A stretch of DNA of 64,000 nt, from the NCBI GenBank assembly GCA_903889245.1, contig CAISWQ010000087.1, positions 25,375 to 89,374 of the forward strand, read 5' to 3'. The first letter of the stretch is position 1; each line of letters starts with the position of its first letter. The DNA comes from an uncultured Lentisphaerota bacterium. GTDB lineage: Bacteria; Verrucomicrobiota; Kiritimatiellia; CAIQIC01. A program made the position numbers and the translations under genes. The notes under the pieces are model-generated. The model saw only the letters and a program-made list of their open reading frames with translations. It had not been told where the DNA came from and searched no databases. Of the stretch, positions 19,659 through 27,890 are shown piece by piece.

Positions 19659-19676
19659 CGGGCTCGCGGCCACCAC

Positions 19677-20696
19677 TCACACCTTGGCCGCGGCCGTCAG
19701 CTTGGCCAGGGCTTCGAGTTTTTGGCGGGCGGCTCCGGAGTCAATCGAGGTGGCAGCGACGCTCACCGCGTCCTTCAGGTCGCGCGCCTGGCCGGCGGCA
19801 AAAATCGCGGCGGCGGCATTCAGCAGGACGATGTCGCGCTTCGGCCCGCGCTGGCCGGCGAGCAGGCCGCGGATGAGCTCCGCGTTCGCCGCGGGTTCGC
19901 CGCCGAACAGGTCGGCGGTGGTCGCGGTGGCGAGACCAACATCGCGCGGATGGAGTTCGTACTGGCGCACGTGGCCATGCTTGACTTCCGCGACCAGCGT
20001 TCCGGTGGTCGTGGTGATTTCGTCGAGGCCATCGAGTCCGTGGACGACAAACATGTGCTGCGCGCCCAGCGCGGCGAGCGCCTCGGCGATGACGGGCACG
20101 AGCGCGGCGGCATAGACGCCGACCAGTCCATATTGCGCGCCGGCGGGATTGGAGATCGGGCCGAGGATGTTGAAGATCGTGCGGATGCCGATCTCGCGGC
20201 GCGGGCCGATGGCGTGTTTCATCGCCGGGTGCAACGCGGGCGCGAACAGGAAGGCGACGCCGATCTCGCGCAGCGCGCGCGCCATCACGTCGGGACCGAT
20301 CTCCAGGTTCACGCCGAGCGCGGCGAGCACGTCGGCGCTGCCGCACTGGCTGCTGACCGAGCGGTTGCCGTGCTTGGCGACGACGACACCCGCGCCGGCG
20401 GCGACGAAGGCGGAACAGGTGGAGATGTTGAAGGTATGCGCGCCATCGCCGCCAGTACCGACGATATCGGCGACGACCGGCGCGCCGGCCTCCACCGCGG
20501 TGAACTTCCGGCGCATCGCCTCGGCGCTGCCGGCGATGATCTCCGCGGTCTCGCCGCGGATGCGGAGCGCGGTGATGTAGGCGGCGACCTGCGCGGGCGT
20601 AGCCTCGCCGGACATGATCTCCAGCATGGTGGCGCGCGCCTGCTCACGGCCGAGCTGTTTGCCCTCGGCGAGGGCGGCGATGGCTTCGCGGATCAT
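19677..20696 (-). CDS. trpD: Anthranilate phosphoribosyltransferase
   Basis: 339 residues, normal length. It transfers phosphoribosyl from PRPP to anthranilate in tryptophan synthesis. Motifs: 'DIVGTGGDGAHTFNIST' (PRPP/Mg site), 'VAKHGNRSVSSQCGSADVL' (glycine-rich loop and anthranilate contact), 'PALHPAMKHAIGPRREIG', 'VVHGLDGLDEIT'. Its start codon overlaps the stop of the upstream dgt gene (ATGA at 20693-20696), so the two are co-translated. No other trp gene is in the window. Confidence 0.97.
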   Translation of the reverse strand: MIREAIAALAEGKQLGREQARATMLEIMSGEATPAQVAAYITALRIRGETAEIIAGSAEAMRRKFTAVEAGAPVVADIVGTGGDGAHTFNISTCSAFVAAGAGVVVAKHGNRSVSSQCGSADVLAALGVNLEIGPDVMARALREIGVAFLFAPALHPAMKHAIGPRREIGIRTIFNILGPISNPAGAQYGLVGVYAAALVPVIAEALAALGAQHMFVVHGLDGLDEITTTTGTLVAEVKHGHVRQYELHPRDVGLATATTADLFGGEPAANAELIRGLLAGQRGPKRDIVLLNAAAAIFAAGQARDLKDAVSVAATSIDSGAARQKLEALAKLTAAAKV

Positions 20697-21850
20697 GTGA
20701 CAACTCCTTGGTCCAGGTGAAATTTGCGGACTTCTTCCAGGGCGTAGCGGTCGGTCATGCCCGCGACATAATCGCAGACGGTGCGGCGCAACCCTTCGCG
20801 CTGAACGCGCTCGCGCGCCTTCGCGCCCATGCTTGCGGGCTGCGCCGCGTAGTGCAGGAACAGCCGGCGCATCAGTTGCACGGCGGCATCGTTCGCGCTT
20901 TTGACCGCTGGATGGAAATACATGTTCTGGTACAGGAAGTCCTTAAAGGCGAGCATCGGTGGCCGCAGCGCGTCGCTGATTGCCACCACCATCTCGCCGG
21001 CCTGTTGCACGGCGGCGGGTGAAGACGGCGCGTGGCGTTCGAGCCGCGCGGCGCTGGTGCGCAGGGCATCCTCGACCAACAGGTTGAGCAGGCAGCGCAC
21101 CGTGATGGAAATCCGACGGTCGGCGGGGATCCGGGCGAACTCGGCGCGCGCCTGCGCCGCGGCCAACTGCCAGAGCGGTTGCGCGTCGAGCTGTTCCTCG
21201 CTCAACAGCCCCGCCTCCACGCCATCGTCGGCGTCGTGCGCCAGATAGGTCACATCGTCGGCGAGGTCGGCGATCTGCGCCTCCAGGAATTGGAACGGGC
21301 CGAGCGGGTGGCCATCGAGCTGTGCGCCCGGTTGCGCGGCCTGGTGCTTGAGCAGGCCGGCGCGCACCTCCCACGTCAGGTTCAGGCCGGGAAAATCGGG
21401 ATAACGGTATTCGAGCAGTTCGACGCAGCGCAGGCCCTGCACGTTGTGATCGAAGCCGCCATCGGCCTTCATCAACTCATCCAACTCGTGTTCGCCGGAG
21501 TGGCCGAACGGGCTGTGGCCGAGGTCGTGAGCCAGCGCGATAGCCTCGGCGAGGTCCTCGTTGGCGCGCAGCACCCGCGCCAGCGTGCGCGCGACCGCGG
21601 CCATCTCGATGGTGTGCGTCAGGCGCGTGCGGTAGTGGTCCTGGTTGCCGCTGACGAAAACCTGCGTCTTGTATTCCAGCCGCCGGAAGGCGCGGCTGTG
21701 CAGGATGCGGTCGCGGTCGCGCTGAAATTCCGCGCGGAAATCGTGGCGGCGCTCCGGGTACTTGCGGCCGAAGCTGGCGGCCGTCCGCACCGCATAGGGT
21801 GCGAGCAGCCCCGCCTCCGCCTCGTCGCGCGCTTGCCTCGACACGATCAT
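20693..21850 (-). CDS. dgt: Deoxyguanosinetriphosphate triphosphohydrolase-like protein
   Basis: 385 residues from ATG 21850. The HD-domain metal ligands are seen in order: 'RLTHTIEMAAVARTLAR' (His), 'AIALAHDLGHSPFGHSGE' (HD pair), and a later Asp in 'IADLADDVTYLAHDADD'. 'ILHSRAFRRLEYKTQVF' is the family's N-terminal helix. The enzyme hydrolyses dGTP (or other dNTPs) to the nucleoside and triphosphate. Length fits the type 2 dGTPases, shorter than E. coli Dgt. An upstream ATG at 21928 is rejected because it lies inside the divergent NUDIX gene. Confidence 0.94.
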   Translation of the reverse strand: MIVSRQARDEAEAGLLAPYAVRTAASFGRKYPERRHDFRAEFQRDRDRILHSRAFRRLEYKTQVFVSGNQDHYRTRLTHTIEMAAVARTLARVLRANEDLAEAIALAHDLGHSPFGHSGEHELDELMKADGGFDHNVQGLRCVELLEYRYPDFPGLNLTWEVRAGLLKHQAAQPGAQLDGHPLGPFQFLEAQIADLADDVTYLAHDADDGVEAGLLSEEQLDAQPLWQLAAAQARAEFARIPADRRISITVRCLLNLLVEDALRTSAARLERHAPSSPAAVQQAGEMVVAISDALRPPMLAFKDFLYQNMYFHPAVKSANDAAVQLMRRLFLHYAAQPASMGAKARERVQREGLRRTVCDYVAGMTDRYALEEVRKFHLDQGVVT

Positions 21851-21900
21851 GGCGGGTATCTTACGGCGTCCGCGCCGCTTGGCAACCTTTTGGAGCACCG

Positions 21901-22440
21901 ATGAACTTGCATGAGAAAACGCTGACAAAAAAAACGCTCTATGCCGGCCGCATCCTCGCGCTCGAGCTGCAGGAGGTGGAACTGCCCGACGGCCGGCGCG
22001 CGCCGCGCGAGCTGATCCGGCACGCGCCCGCGGTCGGCGTGCTCGCGCGGCGGCCCGATGGCGTGTTCATCTTCGTCCGCCAATTCCGCAAGGCGGTCGA
22101 GCGCGTGATGCTGGAGATCGTCGCCGGCATCTGCGAGCCCGGCGAGGCGCCGGCCGCGACCGCCGCACGCGAACTGCGCGAGGAAACCGGCTACACCGCC
22201 GCCACGCTGGTCGAGCTCGGCAGCGCCTTCGCCACGCCCGGCTATGTGGATGAACAGTTCACCCTCTTCTTCGCCGAGCTGAACCCCGTCACGGGCGCGA
22301 CCGAACACGACGAGGACGAGCGCGTCGAGACGGTCGCGCTGACCCGCGCCGCGTTCGAGCGGATGCTCGTCGCCGGCGAGGTGGCCGACGCCAAAACACT
22401 CGCCGCGTGGCTGCTTTTTGAGAAAAAGCTCGGCGGTTGA
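21901..22440 (+). CDS. NUDIX hydrolase, ADP-ribose pyrophosphatase type
   Basis: 179 residues from ATG 21901. A perfect Nudix box G-x5-E-x7-REUxEExGU is present (Gly of 'GICEPGE' through 'RELREETGY'). The preceding 'VFIFVRQFRKAVERVMLEI' and following 'YVDEQFTLFFA' segments match the ADP-ribose diphosphatase (NudF-like) group, which splits ADP-ribose to AMP and ribose 5-phosphate. Divergent from dgt with 50 bases between; both act on nucleotides. Confidence 0.92.
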   Translation: MNLHEKTLTKKTLYAGRILALELQEVELPDGRRAPRELIRHAPAVGVLARRPDGVFIFVRQFRKAVERVMLEIVAGICEPGEAPAATAARELREETGYTAATLVELGSAFATPGYVDEQFTLFFAELNPVTGATEHDEDERVETVALTRAAFERMLVAGEVADAKTLAAWLLFEKKLGG

Positions 22441-22452
22441 CCGCAGATTTAT

Positions 22453-22470
22453 CTATCAAAATTTTGATAG
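22453..22470. promoter_or_regulatory. Perfect 18-bp AT-rich palindrome before a response regulator
   Basis: CTATCAAAATTTTGATAG is fully self-complementary, 12 bases after the NUDIX stop and 48 bases before the response regulator ATG, within an AT-rich patch followed by TTTAATATTTTG. It may be an operator for the regulator gene, or a weak terminator of the NUDIX transcript. Confidence 0.45.
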
Positions 22471-22518
22471 TTTAATATTTTGCACAAGCCCCCCTTCTTG
22501 CGCCATGCTCGCAGCGCG

Positions 22519-23199
22519 ATGAGCATTCACGTCGTAATAGTGGAAGACGAGACGATGGTGGCCGATATGTTCAGGGCCTGGCTAAGCCGGCGTACTCAAA
22601 TCCAAGTCTTGGGCTGCGCCACCGATGCCGCGTCGGCCCTCGCCCTGTGCCGTCAGAAACAGCCTGACATCGCGCTGGTGGATATCCAGTTGCCGGGGAT
22701 GAACGGGTTGGACCTCTCGGAGCATCTTCTACGTGAGTTCCCGGCACTGAAGATCATCATCGTCTCCTGCCGCTCCAACCCTTACTGCCTGCTGCGCGCC
22801 GAGGAACTGGGCGTGCATGGCTTTGTGGACAAAATGAGCCCGCTCACCGTCCTGGAGAAAGCTGTCCGTACCGTGGCCTCCGGGGAACGTTACATCTCCG
22901 AAACGGTGACACAGCAACGGGATCGGGAACAGCGCAAGCCCGACGCCTTCAACAAAATCCTGACGGAGCGTGAACGGGAAATCCTCGGCTTGATTTCGCT
23001 GGGCTTGAGCGATGCCGACGTGGGCGCGCAACTCAACATCTCGCCGGGCACCGTGGGACTACACCGGCGCACCGCCAGCCGCAAGCTGGAAATTTTTAAT
23101 GACCGTAAATTGATGCGCGTGGGCCGCGAACTGGGTTTGGATTTCAGTATTGCGGCCCAGCATGGTCGCAAGCGGCTGCGCCGCAAGAAACCGTGCTGA
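22519..23199 (+). CDS. NarL/FixJ-type response regulator
   Basis: 226 residues from ATG 22519. The receiver domain has the acidic pair 'VVIVEDE', the phospho-acceptor Asp in 'IALVDIQLPGMNG', Ser in 'IIIVSCRS' and Lys in 'GFVDKMSP'. The C-terminal LuxR-type helix-turn-helix is 'LTEREREILGLISLGLSD' then 'NISPGTVGLHRRTASRKL'. After it comes a basic tail. No histidine kinase is nearby; another receiver protein follows 143 bases downstream. Confidence 0.93.
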   Translation: MSIHVVIVEDETMVADMFRAWLSRRTQIQVLGCATDAASALALCRQKQPDIALVDIQLPGMNGLDLSEHLLREFPALKIIIVSCRSNPYCLLRAEELGVHGFVDKMSPLTVLEKAVRTVASGERYISETVTQQRDREQRKPDAFNKILTEREREILGLISLGLSDADVGAQLNISPGTVGLHRRTASRKLEIFNDRKLMRVGRELGLDFSIAAQHGRKRLRRKKPC

Positions 23200-23210
23200 C
23201 CTTTTCAGGT

Positions 23211-23339
23211 CAAGGAGATCGGGGTGAGGTGGTTGCTGCGGGTACCCGGGTGCCGCCGCCAGGGAGGTCGGGATGAGGCGCGAACCGGCAGGTTGGTGCC
23301 AGATCAGGTTGCGAACGCCAAGGAGGTCGGGGAGAGGCT
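23211..23339 (+). repeat. Three direct repeats of a ~19-bp purine-rich unit carrying the ribosome site
   Basis: CAAGGAGATCGGGGTGAGGT (23211-23230), CAGGGAGGTCGGGATGAGGC (23260-23279) and CAAGGAGGTCGGGGAGAGGC (23319-23338). They differ by a few bases and sit 49 and 59 bases apart. The last contains AAGGAGGT, an ideal Shine-Dalgarno, upstream of the ATG at 23343. Confidence 0.8.
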
Positions 23340-23342
23340 CGT

Positions 23343-23714
23343 ATGTCGAGGATTGTAATCTGTGATAACGATGTGCAGGTCTGCCGTTTTTTTCAGGCGG
23401 CGTTGCAGCGCCATCTTTTCGAGGTCGAAATCGTCCACACGGCGCAGACGTGTCTCGCAGCCTGTCGTACGGCTGTGCCCCAGTTGCTCGTGACCGACCT
23501 GCATCTGCCCGATATGGGCGCCTTGGAGATGCTCCGGCTCCTGCGCGTACACATGCCCGGCACACCCATCATTGCCATCTCCGCCGATAATGACGAAATA
23601 CTCCAAGAAGCCTGGCTCAACGGCGCCGACTGGGTCATGCGCAAGCCCATCCTGCCGGCACTCTTGATTCAGACCGCGCGCCACTTGATTTCCACACGCC
23701 CCGCCACGCCTTGA
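23343..23714 (+). CDS. Stand-alone receiver (CheY-like) response regulator
   Basis: 123 residues, only a receiver domain. Acidic pocket 'IVICDND', phospho-Asp in 'LLVTDLHLPDMG', Ser in 'IIAISADND' and Lys in 'WVMRKPI' are all kept. With no output domain it should act by protein contact or phosphotransfer. It follows the NarL-type regulator and starts behind the third of three purine-rich repeats. Confidence 0.92.
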   Translation: MSRIVICDNDVQVCRFFQAALQRHLFEVEIVHTAQTCLAACRTAVPQLLVTDLHLPDMGALEMLRLLRVHMPGTPIIAISADNDEILQEAWLNGADWVMRKPILPALLIQTARHLISTRPATP

Positions 23715-23811
23715 GTCCGACCTTTCGACTTGTTCCCCCACCCTGAAACCGCTATGTCATCCCGCGCCTCGCGCGGCATAGCCATGAACACGTGCAACCA
23801 TAGGGAACTTT

Positions 23812-23858
23812 TCCAAGGCGTGGAAAATCCACCGCTTTCACTTTCCAATCCCTGGAAT
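23812..23858. repeat. Palindrome pair, 32-bp spacing
   Basis: TTCCAAGGCGTGGAA (23812-23826) and TTCCAATCCCTGGAA (23844-23858), each with one base off the dyad, in the 196-base gap before the helicase gene. Confidence 0.9.
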
Positions 23859-23910
23859 GTTCCGTTCCGCAAATCATCAAATCACAAGTCAAAAATCATA
23901 AATTCCTCTC

Positions 23911-25848
23911 ATGTCCCTCGACTTTGAACACGCCCTGAACGCCGAGCAGCTCGCCGCCGTGATGGCGCCGGACGGCCCGGTCCTCGTCATCGCCGCCGCC
24001 GGTACCGGCAAGACGCGCACGCTGACCTACCGCGTCGCATGGCTCGTCGAGCGCGGCATCGCGGCGCGGCGCATCCTGCTGATGACGTTCACGAACAAGG
24101 CCGCGCACGAGATGCTCGAACGCGCGACGCAGCTCGTCGGCGACTCGGTCGGCGGACTCTGGGGCGGCACGTTCCACCACATGGCGAACCGGATGCTCCG
24201 CCGCCACGCGCACCTGCTCGGTTACAAGGCGGACTACACGATCCTCGACGAGGACGACGCGAAGGGCCTCGTGAAAACCTGCGCGACCGAGCTCAAGCTC
24301 GCCGGCAAGGAATTCCCGAAGGCCGACGTGCTCTTGAGCGTCTTCAGCTACGCCGCGAATATCGAGCGCCCGGTCGCGGAGCTGGCGGAGAAGCGCTTCG
24401 CTGATCACAACATCAAGGTCGAGGAGGTCCTGCGCGTCCACCAGGCGTATGAAGCGCACAAGCGGCAACTGCACGCGATGGACTTCGATGACCTGCTGGT
24501 CAACGGCCTGCGCCTGTTCCGCGAGCATCCCGAAGTGCTCGCGCGCTACGAGGAGCAGTTCGAGCACATCCTGGTGGATGAATATCAGGACACCAACACG
24601 CTGCAGGCCGAGTGGGTGGACCGCCTCGCCAGGCGGCGGCAGAACCTGCTCGTCGTCGGCGATGATTTCCAGAGCATCTACTCGTGGCGCGGCGCGAACT
24701 TCGCCAACATCATGTCGTTCCCGGAACGCTATCCCGGCACGACGATCTTCAAGCTCGTCACCAACTACCGCAGCGTGCCGGAGATTCTCGACCTGGCCAA
24801 CGCGTGCATCGCGGGCAACCCGGAGCAGTTCCAGAAGACGATGAAGGCGACGCGCGCCGGCCACAAGAAGCCGGTGCTGACGCGGCTGCGCGATGGCGAT
24901 AGCCAGGCGCGCTACGTCGTCGAGCGCATCCGCCGCTGCCTGCGGCAGGGCCGCGCGCCGACCGACATCTGTGTGCTCTACCGCGCGCATTTCCACGCGA
25001 TGGAGTTGCAGATGGAGCTGACGCGGCAGGGCATCCCGTTCATCGTCACCTCCGGTGTCCGCTTCTTCGAGCAGGCGCACGTGAAGGACGTCTGCTCGCT
25101 CGTGCGCGTGCTCGTCCACGGCGATGACCAGCTCGCGTTCGTCCGCCTGCTCGGCCTGCTGCCGAAGGTCGGCGAGAAGACCGCGCTGAAAATCTTCCAC
25201 AAGCTCGGTGACAAGTTGGACGCGGCCGATCCCGACGCCGCCGCGAAGGTCGCGCGGCTGCTGCCGGAGGCCGCGCAGCCCGCGTGGCGCAAGATCGCGC
25301 CGCTCTTCGCGCAGTTTGGCGCGGAGCAACTCGCCGAGGATCCCGGCGAAATCATCTACCGTTTCCTGGCGGCGTTTTACGAGGACCACGCCGTCGCCGC
25401 CTTCGATAACCACGAGCGGCGTCTCGAAGATTTGCAGGGGCTGATCGCCTTCACCACGCGCTATGAGAACGCCGAGGATTTCTTGAGCGAGATCGCGCTG
25501 CTGACCAACCTCGATGCCGAGACCGAGGCGCCCGGCGAGGAGCGCCGCCCGATGCTCAAGCTCTCCAGCGTCCACCAGGCCAAGGGCCTGGAGTGGCCGG
25601 TGGTCTTCCTGCTCTGGATGAACGAGGGCCTGTTCCCCTCGCAACGTTCGCTCGATGACCACGCGACCGAGGCCGAGGAGCGACGGTTGTTCTACGTCGC
25701 CACCACCCGCGCCAAGGACGAACTGTATCTGTGCTGCCCCGAAATCCGCCGCGTCCGCGATGGCGGCGCGATGCCCTGCATCCCCTCGCGTTTCATCACC
25801 GAGGTTCCCGCCGAGCTGTTCGAGGAGGAATACGTCGGCTTCATTTGA
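23911..25848 (+). CDS. UvrD/PcrA-family ATP-dependent DNA helicase
   Basis: 645 residues with the superfamily 1A motifs in order: Q motif 'LNAEQLAAV', motif I 'AAAGTGKTRTLTYR', Ia 'LMTFTNKAAHEML', II 'ILVDEYQDTNTLQ', III 'LLVVGDDFQSIYSWRGA', IV 'LVTNYRSVPEIL', V 'SVHQAKGLEWPVVFL' and VI 'RRLFYVATTRAKDEL'. It is a 3'-5' helicase of DNA repair or replication restart. It is shorter than UvrD (about 720 aa) and lacks the C-terminal Tudor-like extension, so assignment to uvrD, pcrA or rep is left open. Confidence 0.94.
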   Translation: MSLDFEHALNAEQLAAVMAPDGPVLVIAAAGTGKTRTLTYRVAWLVERGIAARRILLMTFTNKAAHEMLERATQLVGDSVGGLWGGTFHHMANRMLRRHAHLLGYKADYTILDEDDAKGLVKTCATELKLAGKEFPKADVLLSVFSYAANIERPVAELAEKRFADHNIKVEEVLRVHQAYEAHKRQLHAMDFDDLLVNGLRLFREHPEVLARYEEQFEHILVDEYQDTNTLQAEWVDRLARRRQNLLVVGDDFQSIYSWRGANFANIMSFPERYPGTTIFKLVTNYRSVPEILDLANACIAGNPEQFQKTMKATRAGHKKPVLTRLRDGDSQARYVVERIRRCLRQGRAPTDICVLYRAHFHAMELQMELTRQGIPFIVTSGVRFFEQAHVKDVCSLVRVLVHGDDQLAFVRLLGLLPKVGEKTALKIFHKLGDKLDAADPDAAAKVARLLPEAAQPAWRKIAPLFAQFGAEQLAEDPGEIIYRFLAAFYEDHAVAAFDNHERRLEDLQGLIAFTTRYENAEDFLSEIALLTNLDAETEAPGEERRPMLKLSSVHQAKGLEWPVVFLLWMNEGLFPSQRSLDDHATEAEERRLFYVATTRAKDELYLCCPEIRRVRDGGAMPCIPSRFITEVPAELFEEEYVGFI

Positions 25849-25859
25849 GGGCCACGGCC

Positions 25860-27338
25860 ATGCTGGGCGCACATCTCTTTCGTCCGCACGCCCCCACCGG
25901 CGCCGCTGCCGGGATCTTGCAGGAACCGCGACGGCAGCGGGCGCTCATCGCGTGCGTCGCGCTCGGCGCCTTCCTCATCAACCTCGATAGCTACATCATC
26001 AGCATCGCGCTGCCGGCCATCGCACACTCCTTCCACGTCGGCACGAGCCTGGCGGCGTTGGTGACCGTGGTCTATCTGCTGGCGTTGAGCAGCACGCTGC
26101 TGTTCTTCGGCAAACTCGGCGACCGCCTCGGCCTCAAGCGCGTGTTCGCCTGGGGCTACGGCCTGTTCACGCTTGGCTCGCTGCTCTGCGGCATAGCGCC
26201 GAATCTCACCAGCTTGTTGCTCGCCCGCGCGCTCCAGGGCCTGGGCGGCGCGATGCTCTACGCCGTCGGCCCGCCGCTCCTCCCGCGCTGGCTGCCCGCC
26301 GGGATGCAGGGCTGGGCCTTCGGCCTCGTCATGACCGCCGGCGCTGGCGGCATCGCGCTCGGCGCGCCCGTGGGCGGCTTCATCGTCAGCCTGCTGGGCT
26401 GGCCATGGGTCTTCCTGCTCAACGTGCCCGTCGGACTCCTCGCGCTCTACGCCACGCTCCGCGCCCTGCCCGACGACGCCCCGCCAGCCACGCGCGAACA
26501 CGCCGCGCCCTTCGACGTCGCCGGCGCGCTGATGAGTGGCGCGGGCGTGCTGCTGCTGGTCTTCGCCTGTAATCAAGGCGAGGAACTCGGCTGGACCTCG
26601 CCGCCGATCCTCGCCGGCTTCGTGCTGGCTTTTCTGGCGCTCGCGTTCTTCTGGCGGCGCGAGCGCGCACACACCGCGCCGCTGATGGACCCCGCGATGT
26701 TCTGCATCCCGGCGATCGCGCTCGGCAACCTCGCCGCGCTGCTGGCCTACATGCTGCTGGCGGGTGGCAATTTCCTGCTGCCCTTCTACCTTGTCGGCGT
26801 CAAGGGACTGCGCATCGAACAGGCCGGCCTGGTGCTGTTGGCCTACGCGGCGGTCTTCGCGGCTCTGTGCCCCGGTTGCGGCCGGCTGGCGGACCGCCTG
26901 CCGCCGCAGCGCCTGTGCGCGGCGGGCATGGCCCTCGCGACAGCCGCCGCGCTGCTCTTCGCGTTCACGCTGCACACGCCGGGCCTCTGGGCGGTGTTGC
27001 TCTACCTGGTGCTGCTCGCGCCGGCCTATGCGCTCTTCATCTCGGCGTGCAACAACCTCGTGCTGGGCCACGCGCCGGCGGGCGAAATCGGCATGGTCTC
27101 CGGCGTGTTCAAGACCGCCACGAACATGAGCCTCGTGCTCGGTGTCTGCCTGCTGGAAACCGTTTTTTCCGCCGGCCATCCGGTGGCGGGCGCGGCGCTG
27201 CCGCCCGACAGCATCGCGGCCGGCTTGCACCGCGCGCTGCTCCTCGGCGCGCTCACCTCCCTGCTCGCCAGCATCAGCGTTGTCCTGATCAGATTTTCAC
27301 GCCCCGTTCCAAGGCAGCACGCCGACGGCATGGCATAG
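25860..27338 (+). CDS. MFS drug/solute exporter, DHA2 (EmrB/QacA) type
   Basis: 492 residues from ATG 25860, starting 11 bases after the helicase stop. The first helix 'VALGAFLINLDSYIISIALP' and motif A 'FFGKLGDRLGLKRVF' mark the drug:H+ antiporter family; motif C-like 'GAGGIALGAPVGGFI' lies in helix 5. Some 13-14 hydrophobic segments fit the 14-helix DHA2 class. Inner membrane; substrate unknown. The in-frame ORF upstream of 25860 overlaps the helicase and is not used. Confidence 0.9.
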   Translation: MLGAHLFRPHAPTGAAAGILQEPRRQRALIACVALGAFLINLDSYIISIALPAIAHSFHVGTSLAALVTVVYLLALSSTLLFFGKLGDRLGLKRVFAWGYGLFTLGSLLCGIAPNLTSLLLARALQGLGGAMLYAVGPPLLPRWLPAGMQGWAFGLVMTAGAGGIALGAPVGGFIVSLLGWPWVFLLNVPVGLLALYATLRALPDDAPPATREHAAPFDVAGALMSGAGVLLLVFACNQGEELGWTSPPILAGFVLAFLALAFFWRRERAHTAPLMDPAMFCIPAIALGNLAALLAYMLLAGGNFLLPFYLVGVKGLRIEQAGLVLLAYAAVFAALCPGCGRLADRLPPQRLCAAGMALATAAALLFAFTLHTPGLWAVLLYLVLLAPAYALFISACNNLVLGHAPAGEIGMVSGVFKTATNMSLVLGVCLLETVFSAGHPVAGAALPPDSIAAGLHRALLLGALTSLLASISVVLIRFSRPVPRQHADGMA

Positions 27339-27366
27339 GGATGCGTGCCGAAAAAACGTCCGGATA

Positions 27367-27591
27367 GTGTTCGGGATTGCAGCACCTGGCTCAACCATGC
27401 AGCGGCCAGCAGTTCCAGCGGAGCGCGGGAGGTGGTCACTAGCCAACACCCAGTTCGATAGTGAGTTCACCGACGGCATAGAGCTGACCGCCATCCCGAA
27501 ACCGGCTTCCTGCAACCTGCTGCTCATGCTCGGCGCCGCCCACTGGCTACGCCGCCGGCTGCGGGGCTCGCGCCGACTCTGGAACGGCTGA
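27367..27591 (+). pseudogene. Remnant of a PEP-CTERM-type protein
   Basis: A 74-codon ORF without a good start or ribosome site (GTG at 27367). Its last 30 residues carry a degenerate PEP-CTERM sorting tail: 'AIPKPAS' (Lys for Glu), a hydrophobic run 'CNLLLMLGAAHWL', then 'RRRLRG'. The preceding 45 residues show no domain. This looks like the 3' end of a decayed exosortase substrate. The rest of the 552-base gap (27339-27890) holds three palindromes and a TTATCC-N14-GGATAA dyad at 27735-27760, with no other gene seen. Confidence 0.55.
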
Positions 27592-27627
27592 TCCCGGTCC
27601 TCGGTTCGGAAAACTCCTCTGGCTGTT

Positions 27628-27703
27628 TTCCAAGCCTTGGAACTTTCGGCGCGACTTTTCCAAGGATTGGAAAGTGGAACGTGGCTTTTCCCGAGCTTTG
27701 GAA
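27628..27703. repeat. Three palindromes at 30-bp spacing
   Basis: TTCCAAGCCTTGGAA (27628-27642), TTCCAAGGATTGGAA (27658-27672) and a 16-bp variant TTCCCGAGCTTTGGAA (27688-27703). The first spacer resembles the spacer at 13130-13145 (both contain TTTCGGCG). Confidence 0.93.
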
Positions 27704-27890
27704 AAGCGGCCCAAAGGTGCCCTCCGAGCGGCTGTTATCCGCGCGGCCAACAGTGGATAATTTCGCACAGGGTCACCCCGTAAGGGAGGTTTTGCCCATA
27801 GACTGACACCAACCGGAATGAGGCTCGACAGCCCAAGCCGGATGCGCTTCAATGCCGCAGGCTGATTTGACACAACCCGGGAGTTTTCAC

